Assembly: GCA_040902855.1 (NCBI GenBank)
Contig: JBBDWN010000119.1
Span: 1-18,339, forward strand
DNA from: DATHWB01 sp040902855
GTDB lineage: Bacteria; Actinomycetota; Acidimicrobiia; Spongiisociales; ZC4RG35
DNA: 18,339 nucleotides
Reading direction: 5' to 3'
The first letter of the stretch is position 1; each line of letters opens with the position of its first letter. This document shows positions 1 to 7,216 of this stretch, piece after piece. Under the pieces are notes generated by a model. It was given only the letters and a program-made list of their open reading frames with translations, had not been told where the DNA came from and ran no database searches. Both the position numbers and the translations under genes were made by a program.

Positions 1-158
1 CGGCACCCCACAATCCGTTACGCGATATGTGTGAACGGGTAGGGTCCGAATCGCGACGGCCACCGGACCGCACTCATCTTTGCCGCATCCCCCACTCCCC
101 CACTCCCTGGCTGAGATGACCGGTCACCAACACGGTGGTCGTTGCTCAATTTCACACG

Positions 159-962
159 TCAGGAGCGGAGTGCGGCTGCGATCTCGCCGACGGCGCTCGC
201 CAGACTGGCCGCCGCATCCTGGGGACTGGAAGCCTCCAACACCCTCCGCACCAGTGCGGTGCCGACGATGATCCCGTCACCCACCTCGGCGGCGGCTTTG
301 GCCTGGTCCGGGGTGGAGATCCCGACTCCGAAGACGATCGGGGCATCGGTGACCGCCCGGATCCGTTCGGCGAGCGAGACCACGTGGGAACTGGCCGAAC
401 CCCGCTCCCCCGTCACGCCCATCTCGGCGACGGCGTAGATGAATACGGGGTCGGCCGCCGCCACCGCCCTGATCCGGCTGTCGTCGGAGGTGGGGGCGAC
501 GAACAGCACAGTCCCGAGACCGTGACGCTCGGCAGCCTTCAACACCGGGCCCGCCTCGTCGACGGGCAGATCGGGAACGATGATCCCGTCCGCACCGGTC
601 GCGGCGAGTGCACCGCAGAAACTATCCACCCCGCGCCGGAACACCGGATTCGCATAGGTCATCGCCAGGGTTGGTACCCCGGTCGAGACGACGATCTCAC
701 CGGTGAGGCCCAGGGCGACATCGAGCGTGGTTCCCGCCGCCAGTGCCCGCTCGCTCCCCTGCTGAATGACGGGACCGTCCATCAGCGGGTCCGAATAGGG
801 GATGCCGGCCTCGAAACCGTCGGCGCCAGCCTTGGCCATCGCCTCGAAAAGGGCGACCGAGTCTGCCGGCGACGGCAAGCCCGCGGTCAGATACGGGAGG
901 AACGCCGCCCGACCTTCGGCGCGGGCCGCGGTGAACATCGCCCGCAGACGGTCGACACCCAT
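159..962 (-). CDS. trpA: Tryptophan synthase alpha chain
   Basis: This 267-residue cytoplasmic protein splits indole-3-glycerol phosphate into indole and glyceraldehyde 3-phosphate and passes indole to TrpB; it is the last gene of the trpCFBA operon. The length is normal for the family. The TIM-barrel catalytic segment is visible as FEAGIPYSDP followed by DG; E51 and D62 correspond to the catalytic Glu49 and Asp60 of the enteric enzyme. A GVTGERG segment follows the conserved Tyr region and GVGIST forms a phosphate-binding loop. Its ATG shares one base with the trpB stop (TGATG), so translational coupling is likely. The stop is at 159-161. The 158 nt to its left hold no gene I can support and no convincing terminator. 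Confidence 0.97.
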   Translation of the reverse strand: MGVDRLRAMFTAARAEGRAAFLPYLTAGLPSPADSVALFEAMAKAGADGFEAGIPYSDPLMDGPVIQQGSERALAAGTTLDVALGLTGEIVVSTGVPTLAMTYANPVFRRGVDSFCGALAATGADGIIVPDLPVDEAGPVLKAAERHGLGTVLFVAPTSDDSRIRAVAAADPVFIYAVAEMGVTGERGSASSHVVSLAERIRAVTDAPIVFGVGISTPDQAKAAAEVGDGIIVGTALVRRVLEASSPQDAAASLASAVGEIAAALRS

Positions 963-2146
963 CAGTGAGCCTTCCGGTGTGCGGCGATCTGCTCGACGTC
1001 CTTGTCACCCCGGCCCGACACGTTCAACAATACGGTACGGCCCTTGAGCGACTCCGCTTCGCGAGCGATCCAGGCGACGGCGTGAGCGCTCTCCAGAGCA
1101 GGAATGATTCCCTCGGTGCGAGCGAGAAGTTCGACGCCTTCGAGCGCCTCGGCATCGGTGACCGATTCGTAACGGGCGAGGCCGAGCTGATGGAAGAAGG
1201 AATGTTCGGGACCGACACCGGGATAGTCCAGTCCGGCCGAGATCGAATGCGCCTCGAGGACCTGGCCGTCGGCATCCTGCAGCATGTAGGTGCGGCTGCC
1301 GTGCAGGACACCGGGCGAACCGGCGCCGATCGACGCACCGTGCTTGCCGGTCTCGATCCCGTATCCGGCGGCCTCCACCCCGACCAACTCGATCCCGAGC
1401 CCGGCCAGCGGATGAAACAGCCCCATCGCGTTCGAGCCGCCGCCCACACAGGCGACAGCCACATCGGGCAGGTCGCCTTCCATCTGGGCGAGCACCTCCT
1501 CGCCGATCACCTTCTGGAACTCACGCACGATCCACGGGAACGGGTGCGGACCGACGACTGAGCCGATGATGTAGTGAGAGTTCTCGACGGTGGCCACCCA
1601 GTTGCGCATCGCCTCGCTCACCGCGTCCTTGAGGGTGCCTGCGCCGGAGGAGACCGGGACGACCGTCGTGCCGAGGATCTCCATCCGGATGACATTCAGC
1701 CGTTGGCGCTCGATGTCCACCGTCCCCATGAACACGTCGCATTCCAGACCGAGAAAAGCGGCGGCGGTGGCAGTGGCCACCCCGTGTTGACCGGCGCCAG
1801 TCTCCGCCAGAAGCCGCGGTTTGCCCATCCGCTTGGCCAACAGCCCCTGGCCGATGGCGTTGTTGATCTTGTGCGCCCCGGTGTGGGCGAGATCCTCGCG
1901 CTTGAGCACGACCCGAACGCCCAGCTTCTCAGAAAGGCGGGGGGCTTCGTGCAGCGGGGTCGGCCGGCCCACGAAATCACGCAACACCCTCCGGTACTCG
2001 TCGACGAAATCCGGGTCGGACCAGGCGTCGCGGAACGCCGCCTCGAGTTCGGCGAGCGCCGGCATCAACGTCTCAGGGGCGAACGAACCGCCGAACTCGC
2101 CAAAGCGGCCGTGCTCGTCGGGGCGGTCCAACCGTCCTGTGGTCAT
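962..2146 (-). CDS. trpB: Tryptophan synthase beta chain
   Basis: This 394-residue PLP enzyme joins indole to serine to make tryptophan, in complex with TrpA. The N-terminal GRFGEFGGSFAPETLMPAL segment is typical of the TrpB1 type that pairs with TrpA. The PLP lysine is K93 in HTGAHKINNAIGQ, followed by AETGAGQHG and the PLP phosphate loop GGGSNAMG. Length matches the family. Its ATG overlaps the trpF stop by four bases (ATGA), and its own TGA overlaps the trpA start, so expression of all three is probably coupled. Nothing is missing or disrupted. Confidence 0.98.
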   Translation of the reverse strand: MTTGRLDRPDEHGRFGEFGGSFAPETLMPALAELEAAFRDAWSDPDFVDEYRRVLRDFVGRPTPLHEAPRLSEKLGVRVVLKREDLAHTGAHKINNAIGQGLLAKRMGKPRLLAETGAGQHGVATATAAAFLGLECDVFMGTVDIERQRLNVIRMEILGTTVVPVSSGAGTLKDAVSEAMRNWVATVENSHYIIGSVVGPHPFPWIVREFQKVIGEEVLAQMEGDLPDVAVACVGGGSNAMGLFHPLAGLGIELVGVEAAGYGIETGKHGASIGAGSPGVLHGSRTYMLQDADGQVLEAHSISAGLDYPGVGPEHSFFHQLGLARYESVTDAEALEGVELLARTEGIIPALESAHAVAWIAREAESLKGRTVLLNVSGRGDKDVEQIAAHRKAH

Positions 2147-2745
2147 GCGTGCTTCGCCTCCTGGACGAATGCGGCGATCAGATCATGATCCTTGTGGCCG
2201 AGCGACGACTCTAGGCGGCTCGACGCATCCACTCCCCAAGGCCGGACGGTGCGGATCGCCTCGGCGACGTTCGACGGATCTAAGCCCCCCGCCATCACCC
2301 AGTCCCGTTCGATCGCGGGGATGAGGTCGGTGTCGAAGCGCACCCCGGTGCCGCCATGCATGCCGGCGACGTTCGTGTCGAGCAACGGGATCTGGTCATC
2401 GGGGATGCGGGCGAGATCCAGACCCTCGGTCACGCGAACCGGGCGGAGCACTGCCAGACCGGCCCGTTTGGCGGCGGCCGCCGTTGCCTCCGAATCAGCC
2501 CCGTGCGGCTGCACGCCTGAAGCTCCGGTGAAGTCGACGAGGTCGAGGATCTCGGCCGGGCTGGCATCGACGGTGACCAGGAAAGACGGAAGTTCGGCAT
2601 CGGCGATCAGGCGGGCAGCCAAATCCGGGCGGATCGCTCGGGGCGATTCCTGGGAGAGCACGAACCCGATGGCGTCTGCGCCGGCCGCATGCGCCGCTTT
2701 CACGTCTGCGGTCGTACGGAGGCCGCAGACTTTCACCCACGTCAT
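2143..2745 (-). CDS. trpF: Phosphoribosylanthranilate isomerase
   Basis: This 200-residue TIM-barrel enzyme catalyses the Amadori rearrangement of phosphoribosylanthranilate to CdRP. The open frame extends further upstream to 3153, but the homologous part starts at MTWVKVCGLR, whose ATG overlaps the trpC stop (ATGA), so this start is well supported. C7 in KVCGL is the catalytic base and D123 in LLDT the catalytic acid. GGTGVRFD, MAGGL and the VDASSRLES...KD segment complete the family pattern. A separate trpF is noteworthy because many Actinomycetota lack it and use the bifunctional HisA/PriA instead. Confidence 0.95.
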   Translation of the reverse strand: MTWVKVCGLRTTADVKAAHAAGADAIGFVLSQESPRAIRPDLAARLIADAELPSFLVTVDASPAEILDLVDFTGASGVQPHGADSEATAAAAKRAGLAVLRPVRVTEGLDLARIPDDQIPLLDTNVAGMHGGTGVRFDTDLIPAIERDWVMAGGLDPSNVAEAIRTVRPWGVDASSRLESSLGHKDHDLIAAFVQEAKHA

Positions 2746-3506
2746 GAGACAGCCAACTCCCGGATGCCGGCAGCCGGATCCCCCGACTTCACCAGACTCT
2801 CCCCCACCAGCACCGCGTCGTAACCCGCCCGGCGCATCCGCCCGGCATCGGCGACGGTGAAGATCCCCGACTCGGCGACCGTCACCGGCACGCCGACGAG
2901 GCGGGCAGCGATCCGCTCGGCAGTCGCCAAGTCGACGTCGAAGGTGGTCAGATCGCGGTTGTTGACGCCGAGGATCGTCGGACCTGCGGCAACGGCGCGC
3001 CCGGCTTCCTCGTCGGTGTGCACCTCGACCAGCGCTTCGAGTCCGGCCTCGCGGGCAATGCCGAGAAAGTGGGCCAGCTGGTCGTCGGAGAGCAACGCCA
3101 CGATCAGGAGCACTGCGTCGGCGCCAAGCACCCTCGCCTGCCAAATCTGACACTCGTCGAGCGTGAAATCCTTGCGGAGAATCGGGAGACGAGTGCTGGT
3201 CCTGACCGCCCGCAGGTCGTCGTCGGAGCCGTCGAAGTGGTCCGGCTCGGTGAGGACGGAGATGGCGGCGGCACCCCCCGCTTCGTACTCCTTGGCCCGG
3301 AGGGCAGGGTCGAGGTCGGTGGCGAGCACGCCGCGAGACGGGGACCGCCGCTTGAACTCGGCGATCACGGTGAGGCGGTCGGCGACGAGGGCAGTGCGGA
3401 GGGAGCGGGCGGGAGCGGCGGAGAGGGCCTCGCTGCGGAGCGCGCCGGTCAGGTGACGGATCTCAGCGATGCGCCGACGGGTCGACTCGACGATGGGCTC
3501 CAGCAT
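2742..3506 (-). CDS. trpC: Indole-3-glycerol phosphate synthase
   Basis: This first gene of the operon converts CdRP to indole-3-glycerol phosphate. The chosen start gives MLEPIVESTRRRIAEIR, which aligns with usual TrpC N-termini and yields 254 residues. An in-frame ATG at 3536 would add ten residues (MGGEWAYDRA) and cannot be excluded, because neither start has a clear Shine-Dalgarno sequence. Catalytic features are VIAEFKRRSPS (K52), LRKDFTLDECQI, LVEVHTDEEA, VNNRDL and VAESGIF. The protein is monofunctional: TrpF is a separate, overlapping gene. Regulation is probably from the 3507-3648 region shared with the divergent glucosidase gene. No leader peptide rich in Trp codons was seen. Confidence 0.95.
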   Translation of the reverse strand: MLEPIVESTRRRIAEIRHLTGALRSEALSAAPARSLRTALVADRLTVIAEFKRRSPSRGVLATDLDPALRAKEYEAGGAAAISVLTEPDHFDGSDDDLRAVRTSTRLPILRKDFTLDECQIWQARVLGADAVLLIVALLSDDQLAHFLGIAREAGLEALVEVHTDEEAGRAVAAGPTILGVNNRDLTTFDVDLATAERIAARLVGVPVTVAESGIFTVADAGRMRRAGYDAVLVGESLVKSGDPAAGIRELAVS

Positions 3507-3542
3507 CGCCCGATCGTACGCCCACTCCCCACCCATCCCGAA

Positions 3543-3569
3543 ACCCAGTTTTGAACGCGTACCCTGGGT
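3543..3569. promoter_or_regulatory. Inverted repeat upstream of trpC
   Basis: The arms ACCCAG (3543-3548) and CTGGGT (3564-3569) are perfectly complementary across a 15-nt spacer. The element lies just before the trpC start in the trpC/aglA divergent region. It could be an operator half-site pair or a 5'-UTR stem; the sequence alone does not decide. Confidence 0.3.
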
Positions 3570-3574
3570 TCCAC

Positions 3575-3591
3575 ACCACCTATACGGTGGT
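3575..3591. promoter_or_regulatory. 17-bp inverted repeat, possible operator or hairpin
   Basis: ACCACC-TATAC-GGTGGT is a perfect 6-bp dyad with a 5-nt centre, followed by TTT on the plus strand. It sits between the divergent trpC and aglA genes. On the minus strand its centre contains TATAG, which could be part of a trpC -10 element. A regulator binding site is the most natural reading, but no specific regulator family is implied. The TTT tail would also fit a weak plus-strand terminator, for which there is no upstream gene. Confidence 0.35.
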
Positions 3592-3635
3592 TTTCGCGCA
3601 CGAGTTCAGAAACTGCGAAGCCGTGGCGACGGGTC

Positions 3636-3641
3636 CATAAT
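3636..3641 (+). promoter_or_regulatory. Possible -10 element of aglA
   Basis: CATAAT ends 7 nt before the ATG at 3649, a spacing that would give a nearly leaderless transcript. A -35 element is not convincing (CTGCGA at a 17-nt spacing). No Shine-Dalgarno sequence is visible before this ATG, which fits leaderless translation. Confidence 0.35.
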
Positions 3642-3648
3642 CCAGCCG

Positions 3649-5268
3649 ATGTCCCAGTCCTATCCATGGTGGCGTCATGCTGCCGTCTACCAGGTGTACA
3701 TCCGCTCCTTCAAAGACGGCAACGCCGACGGAACCGGCGACATCGCCGGCCTCGAGTCCCGCCTCGGCTACCTGCGCGACCTCGGAGTCGACGCGTTGTG
3801 GATCAACCCCTGGTACGTATCGCCCCTCCTCGACGGCGGATACGACGTCGCCGACTACCGCCAGATCGACCCCCGTTTCGGGACGCTGGAAGAAGCCGAA
3901 GCGTTCATCGCGACCGCAGGCGAATACGGCATCCGGGTCCTCGTCGACCTCGTCCCCAACCACACGTCGTGGGAGCACGACTGGTTCAAAGAAGCCCTCG
4001 CCTCCGCGCCGGGCAGCGCCGCCCGCCAGCGGTATCACTTCCGCCGCGGTCGTAGGGCCGACGGGTCCGAGCCGCCGTCGGACTGGCAGGCGGTCTTCGG
4101 CGGGTCGGCGTGGGAGCGGGTGGAGGACGGCGAGTGGTACCTGCATCTCTTCGACGTCTCCCAGCCCGACCTCAACTGGCAGAACCCCGAAGTGAGAGAG
4201 CAGATCGTCGACGTCCTGCGGTTCTGGCTCGACCGAGGAGCGGCGGGATTCCGGGTCGATGTCGCCCACTCACTCGCCAAAGACCACAGCTATCCGGACA
4301 TCGGCGAGACCGGCGAGACGCTGCTCGGAGCCACCGAAATGTCCAACCACCCGTTCTGGGATCGCGACGAACTGCACGAGATCGTCCGCGAATGGCGATC
4401 AGTGCTGGACGAGTATCCGGACACGATGATGGTGGCGGAGGCCTGGGTGGTGAACTGGGATCGGCAGGCCAAGTACGTCAGGCCGGACGAATACCACCAG
4501 TCGTTCGACTTCCACTTCCTCGAATCCCCTTGGGACCCCGAGGTGATGCGCACCGCCATCTCCACATCGCTGGCTGGCGCCGCCTCGGTCGGCTCCGTTC
4601 CCACCTGGGTGCTGTCCAACCACGACGTCGTACGCCACGCCACCCGGTACGGACTCCCCAAGGACGTCGTCGCCAAAAAGTGGCTCCTGGACGGCGACCG
4701 CCGGCTCCTCGACGTCGAAGCCGGCCTGCGACGGGCGCGCGCGGCAACGCTTCTGATGCTGGCGCTCCCGGGGTCCGTGTACCTCTACCAGGGCGAAGAG
4801 TTGGGAATGCACGAGGTCGGGGACCTGCCGCTCGACGTGTTGGAGGATCCGACGTGGGTCCGGTCAGAGCACACCGAGAAGGGGCGCGACGGATGCCGGG
4901 TGCCGATCCCGTGGGAGCCGGACGGCGAGTCGTACGGGTTCGGCGACAACGGTTCGTGGCTTCCCCAACCGGCGTGGTTCGCCGATGTGGCTGCCTCGGT
5001 CCAGGAGGGGAAGGCCACCTCCACGCTGGAGTTGTACCGGTCGGCACTGGCGCTACGCCGCGAACTTCTCATCGACGACGAGGACCTCGACTGGCTCGAC
5101 ATGGGCCCTGCGGTGGTTGCGTTCCGGCGCGGGTCCGGGTTGGTCTGTGTCGTCAACTTCGGCCCGGAGCCCGTCCGGCTTCCCGAGGCCGAGATCCTCC
5201 TCTCCAGCGCTCCGGTCTTCGACTCCCTCCTCCCCCCCGACACCGGCGCCTGGATCCGGGGTTTCTAG
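3649..5268 (+). CDS. aglA: GH13 alpha-glucosidase, AglA type
   Basis: This 539-residue cytoplasmic glycoside hydrolase probably releases glucose from the non-reducing ends of alpha-glucosides or malto-oligosaccharides. The frame is open from 3469, but homology begins at WWRHAAVYQVYIRSF, so the ATG at 3649 is preferred. GH13 regions appear in order: DLVPNHTS (D100), GFRVDVAH with nucleophile D204, MVAEAWV with acid/base E264, and LSNHDVVR with transition-state stabiliser D326. The C-terminal part HTEKGRDGCRVPIPW and the small beta domain ending near SLLPPDTGAW closely resemble the mycobacterial AglA protein as I remember it (subfamily GH13_30). Oligo-1,6-glucosidase activity is an alternative. 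It stands alone between two trp blocks, opposite in strand. Its TAG stop is the first three bases of an interspersed repeat. Confidence 0.9.
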   Translation: MSQSYPWWRHAAVYQVYIRSFKDGNADGTGDIAGLESRLGYLRDLGVDALWINPWYVSPLLDGGYDVADYRQIDPRFGTLEEAEAFIATAGEYGIRVLVDLVPNHTSWEHDWFKEALASAPGSAARQRYHFRRGRRADGSEPPSDWQAVFGGSAWERVEDGEWYLHLFDVSQPDLNWQNPEVREQIVDVLRFWLDRGAAGFRVDVAHSLAKDHSYPDIGETGETLLGATEMSNHPFWDRDELHEIVREWRSVLDEYPDTMMVAEAWVVNWDRQAKYVRPDEYHQSFDFHFLESPWDPEVMRTAISTSLAGAASVGSVPTWVLSNHDVVRHATRYGLPKDVVAKKWLLDGDRRLLDVEAGLRRARAATLLMLALPGSVYLYQGEELGMHEVGDLPLDVLEDPTWVRSEHTEKGRDGCRVPIPWEPDGESYGFGDNGSWLPQPAWFADVAASVQEGKATSTLELYRSALALRRELLIDDEDLDWLDMGPAVVAFRRGSGLVCVVNFGPEPVRLPEAEILLSSAPVFDSLLPPDTGAWIRGF

Positions 5269-5310
5269 CGAACCAGCGCTTCACCGATGAAGCGTTTGGA
5301 GGGGCAAAAC
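5266..5310 (+). repeat. Interspersed hairpin repeat, copy A
   Basis: This 45-nt element begins with tagcgaaccagcgcttca and ends with gaggggcaaaac. It matches copy B (6264-6308, opposite strand) at 36 of 45 positions, with the first 18 identical. It matches copy C (9576-9608, opposite strand) at 26 of 32 positions. Its first three bases are the stop codon of the glucosidase gene. Together with copy B it forms an inverted pair around one gene. Confidence 0.85.
5277..5294 (+). terminator. Hairpin within repeat copy A
   Basis: CGCTTCA (5277-5283), loop CCGA and TGAAGCG (5288-5294) form a perfect 7-bp stem directly after the glucosidase stop codon, followed by TTT. This could terminate aglA transcription. 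The T tract is short, so strength is uncertain. The stem is partly kept in copy C (one mismatch) and lost in copy B. Confidence 0.45.
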
Positions 5311-5353
5311 GGAACCCTTCCCACGGGGGGAGCCATCCGGCAGGTTGGCGGCC

Positions 5354-6262
5354 ATGGACTCGCTCTACAACGTCGCCTCATCACAACACGGACTCGTCAC
5401 TCGCTCCCAACTACGCGACCAAGGGTTTCACCGCAACCGCATTGCCCGCTGGGTGCAGACCGGACAGCTCACGAGGATCTACTCGAAGGTGTTCGCGCTC
5501 CCTGGCAGCACGGCCACAATCGAACGTGGCCTGCTGGCACGGGTACTCGAAACCGGGACCGACGCCACGATCTCGCACACCACCGCGGCATGGATGTGGG
5601 GCATCGCCGGGTACGAACCCACGCCCGTGCACGTCGTGGTCTCGCGTGAAAATCGGCATCATCACAATCTGCCGTGGCGAGTGCACCAGTTCACCGGACT
5701 GCCGGCCTGGCACCGCCGGACCGTCCGTGACATCCCCACCACCTCGCCCGCACTCACGATGCTGCACCTCGCACAGGTGGTCGGTCGGCAGCGGCTCGAA
5801 CGGGCCATCGACAATGCTTGGAGCCTCGGCCTGCTCACAGGCGTGGACCTCGACAGGTTGGATCACGAGCTGGCCGTCCAGGGGCGGAACGGCATCGTGG
5901 CGGTCAGGGAGGCAGCCGAAGAGCGCGGGGCGGACTGGGTGCCCCCTCAGTCGAACATCGAGTCGCGGTTCATGCAGCTTCTTGGACCCCACCTGGCGTC
6001 CGAATTCGAGCGCCAGGTGCCGATCGAAGGCGAGCAATGGAACGCACGGGTCGACTTCCTCCATCGTCCCACCGGCACCATCATCGAGATTCAGTCCGAG
6101 CGCTATCACACATCGCTCACCGACTCGGCCGCCGACACCGAACGGCGGGGGCGACTGCACGAGGCGGGCTATCGGGTCGTCGAGGTCTGGGACAACGAGC
6201 TGTTCGGTGATCCCGACACAGTGATGGACCGGGTGCTGACGGCAGTTCGACCGGTCGCCTGA
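5354..6262 (+). CDS. AbiEi-type winged-helix protein with DUF559-like C-terminus
   Basis: This protein has 302 residues from the ATG at 5354; a TTG at 5345 would add three. CAGG ends 9 nt before the ATG. The N-terminal ~60 residues (HGLVTRSQLRDQGFHRNRIARWVQTG, then RIYSKVFALPG) look like the winged-helix domain of AbiEi antitoxins, which repress their own promoters. The middle ISHTTAAWMWGI segment is typical of this family. The C-terminus (RVDFLHRPTG, IIEIQSERYH, then EAGYRVVEVWDNELF) resembles DUF559, a PD-(D/E)xK nuclease-like fold, with D234, E245 and Q247 in the place of a metal site. No AbiEii-like nucleotidyltransferase toxin gene is adjacent, so it is a solo protein of unknown role. 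It lies inside the inverted-repeat cassette and converges on ygfZ. Confidence 0.75.
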   Translation: MDSLYNVASSQHGLVTRSQLRDQGFHRNRIARWVQTGQLTRIYSKVFALPGSTATIERGLLARVLETGTDATISHTTAAWMWGIAGYEPTPVHVVVSRENRHHHNLPWRVHQFTGLPAWHRRTVRDIPTTSPALTMLHLAQVVGRQRLERAIDNAWSLGLLTGVDLDRLDHELAVQGRNGIVAVREAAEERGADWVPPQSNIESRFMQLLGPHLASEFERQVPIEGEQWNARVDFLHRPTGTIIEIQSERYHTSLTDSAADTERRGRLHEAGYRVVEVWDNELFGDPDTVMDRVLTAVRPVA

Positions 6263-6263
6263 G

Positions 6264-6308
6264 GTTTTACCCCTCTAAACGCACTGTTATTGAAGCGCTG
6301 GTTCGCTA
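6264..6308 (-). repeat. Interspersed hairpin repeat, copy B
   Basis: On the minus strand this is a 45-nt copy of the element at 5266-5310, identical over its first 18 bases and at 36 of 45 overall. It starts one base after the AbiEi-like stop codon. It also covers the last codons of ygfZ: reading AGC GAA CCA GCG CTT CAA TAA, the repeat supplies the tail SEPALQ and the stop. The 8-nt middle differs from copy A, so the copy A hairpin is not preserved. Confidence 0.85.
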
Positions 6309-7216
6309 AAAAACGGGAGGGCTCGGACGAGGGCGGGGGTGGAGGTGTCCGGCCAGCGGATTTCGACTTCGTCTCCTGGCTCGACCTCCCGGCGGAGCAA
6401 CGTTAGGCCGATCGGGGCGCCGACAAAGACCGACTCGGACACCGACGTGATCCGCCCGACCTCCCGCTCACCCGCCCACACCTCCGCACCCTCCGGTGGC
6501 AGCACGTTGCGGGTCACGGCCAAACCTCGCAGATGACGGTTGACGCGACCACGTGAATCGATGCGAGCGACGAGCTCCTGACCCAGGTAACAGCCCTTCG
6601 TGAACGACACCGCGTCCGACACCAAACCCGTCTCCTGCGGGATGGTCGACTCGTCGACGTCGCGGCCCATCAGCGGCTCACCCGACTCGACCCTGGCGGC
6701 GGTCATCGCCAACTCCCCCGCCTGCGGCAGGCCAGAAATCTCCAGGTCACCGATCACGAGGACCCGGTCGACCCCGCGAGTTGGGAACGGCGCTCGCACC
6801 GCGCCGTCGCGGTCAGCCCAGTGCTCTGCGACGTCGGCCACGCGACGCGCCCCCGGCCCCCACAACGACCACACCGGGCGCTCCTCAGTCCGGATCTCAG
6901 CCTTCACCCGGATCCGGTAGTAGTTCAGACGTTCGGCCACCAGCGCTCCGAACCCGGCGTCGACGATGAACCCCACCCGTTCGGGCTCCTTCATCAGCCA
7001 GCCGAGCGCCTCCAACTTGCCCTGCGGGGCCAGCAGGAACGAGCGCATCACGTCACCCGTCGCCATCGACTCGACGTCCTGGCTGAGGATCCCCTGCAGG
7101 AAGCCGACCGTTCCCGGACCTTCGACCCACACCACCTCGTGTCCACCGTCGACCACGGCTACGTCATCCCGAATGGCTCGGTGTTCGGCCACGACATCGC
7201 CGTAACTGGCACGCAT
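6287..7216 (-). CDS. ygfZ: YgfZ/GcvT-domain folate-binding Fe-S protein
   Basis: This 309-residue member of the YgfZ family helps assemble or repair certain iron-sulfur enzymes, using a tetrahydrofolate-binding fold related to GcvT. The diagnostic signature is TKGCYLGQELVAR, with the essential cysteine at C209. The N-terminal GFLQGILSQDV segment and RPIG-like C-terminal barrel also fit. The start MRASYGDVV at 7216 is chosen because its ATG shares one base with the trpE stop (TGATG); a longer open frame to 7336 has a low-complexity Gly/Arg leader and is unlikely. It lies downstream of trpE and is probably co-transcribed. The last six residues and stop are encoded by repeat copy B, so the natural C-terminus may have been replaced. 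Confidence 0.9.
   Translation of the reverse strand: MRASYGDVVAEHRAIRDDVAVVDGGHEVVWVEGPGTVGFLQGILSQDVESMATGDVMRSFLLAPQGKLEALGWLMKEPERVGFIVDAGFGALVAERLNYYRIRVKAEIRTEERPVWSLWGPGARRVADVAEHWADRDGAVRAPFPTRGVDRVLVIGDLEISGLPQAGELAMTAARVESGEPLMGRDVDESTIPQETGLVSDAVSFTKGCYLGQELVARIDSRGRVNRHLRGLAVTRNVLPPEGAEVWAGEREVGRITSVSESVFVGAPIGLTLLRREVEPGDEVEIRWPDTSTPALVRALPFFSEPALQ

Larger units (their letters stand above)
5266..6308. mobile_element. Putative single-gene cassette bounded by inverted repeats
   Basis: Copies A and B of the repeat face each other at the two ends of this 1,043-bp segment. They enclose one complete gene (5354-6262) and almost nothing else: 43 nt between copy A and the start, and one base between the stop and copy B. 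The outer 18 bp are perfect terminal inverted repeats. No transposase is present and no target-site duplication is visible outside the repeats, so any movement would need help in trans. The alternative is two unrelated insertions of a dispersed terminator-like repeat downstream of convergent genes. Confidence 0.4.

Noticed and set aside
1..158. Possible gene or terminator at the left edge
   Set aside because: A short frame from 80 runs into trpA and looks non-coding. The GTCACC/GGTG dyad near 123-139 is imperfect and has no T tract. A TAGGGT near 40 has no start codon after it.
135..968. Plus-strand frame opposite trpA
   Set aside because: It lies wholly within the convincing trpA gene and has no recognisable protein features.
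3469..3648. N-terminal extension of the glucosidase frame
   Set aside because: The 60 extra residues are not GH13-like, overlap the start of trpC on the other strand and cover the divergent promoter region.
4110..6224. Long plus-strand frame across the glucosidase and the AbiEi-like gene
   Set aside because: It is Arg/Pro-rich shadow translation of two well-supported genes in another frame.
5266..6308. Integron cassette with attC sites, or insertion sequence with target duplication
   Set aside because: The repeats lack the RYYYAAC/GTTRRRY core pattern, no integrase or transposase is present, and the flanks show no direct duplication.
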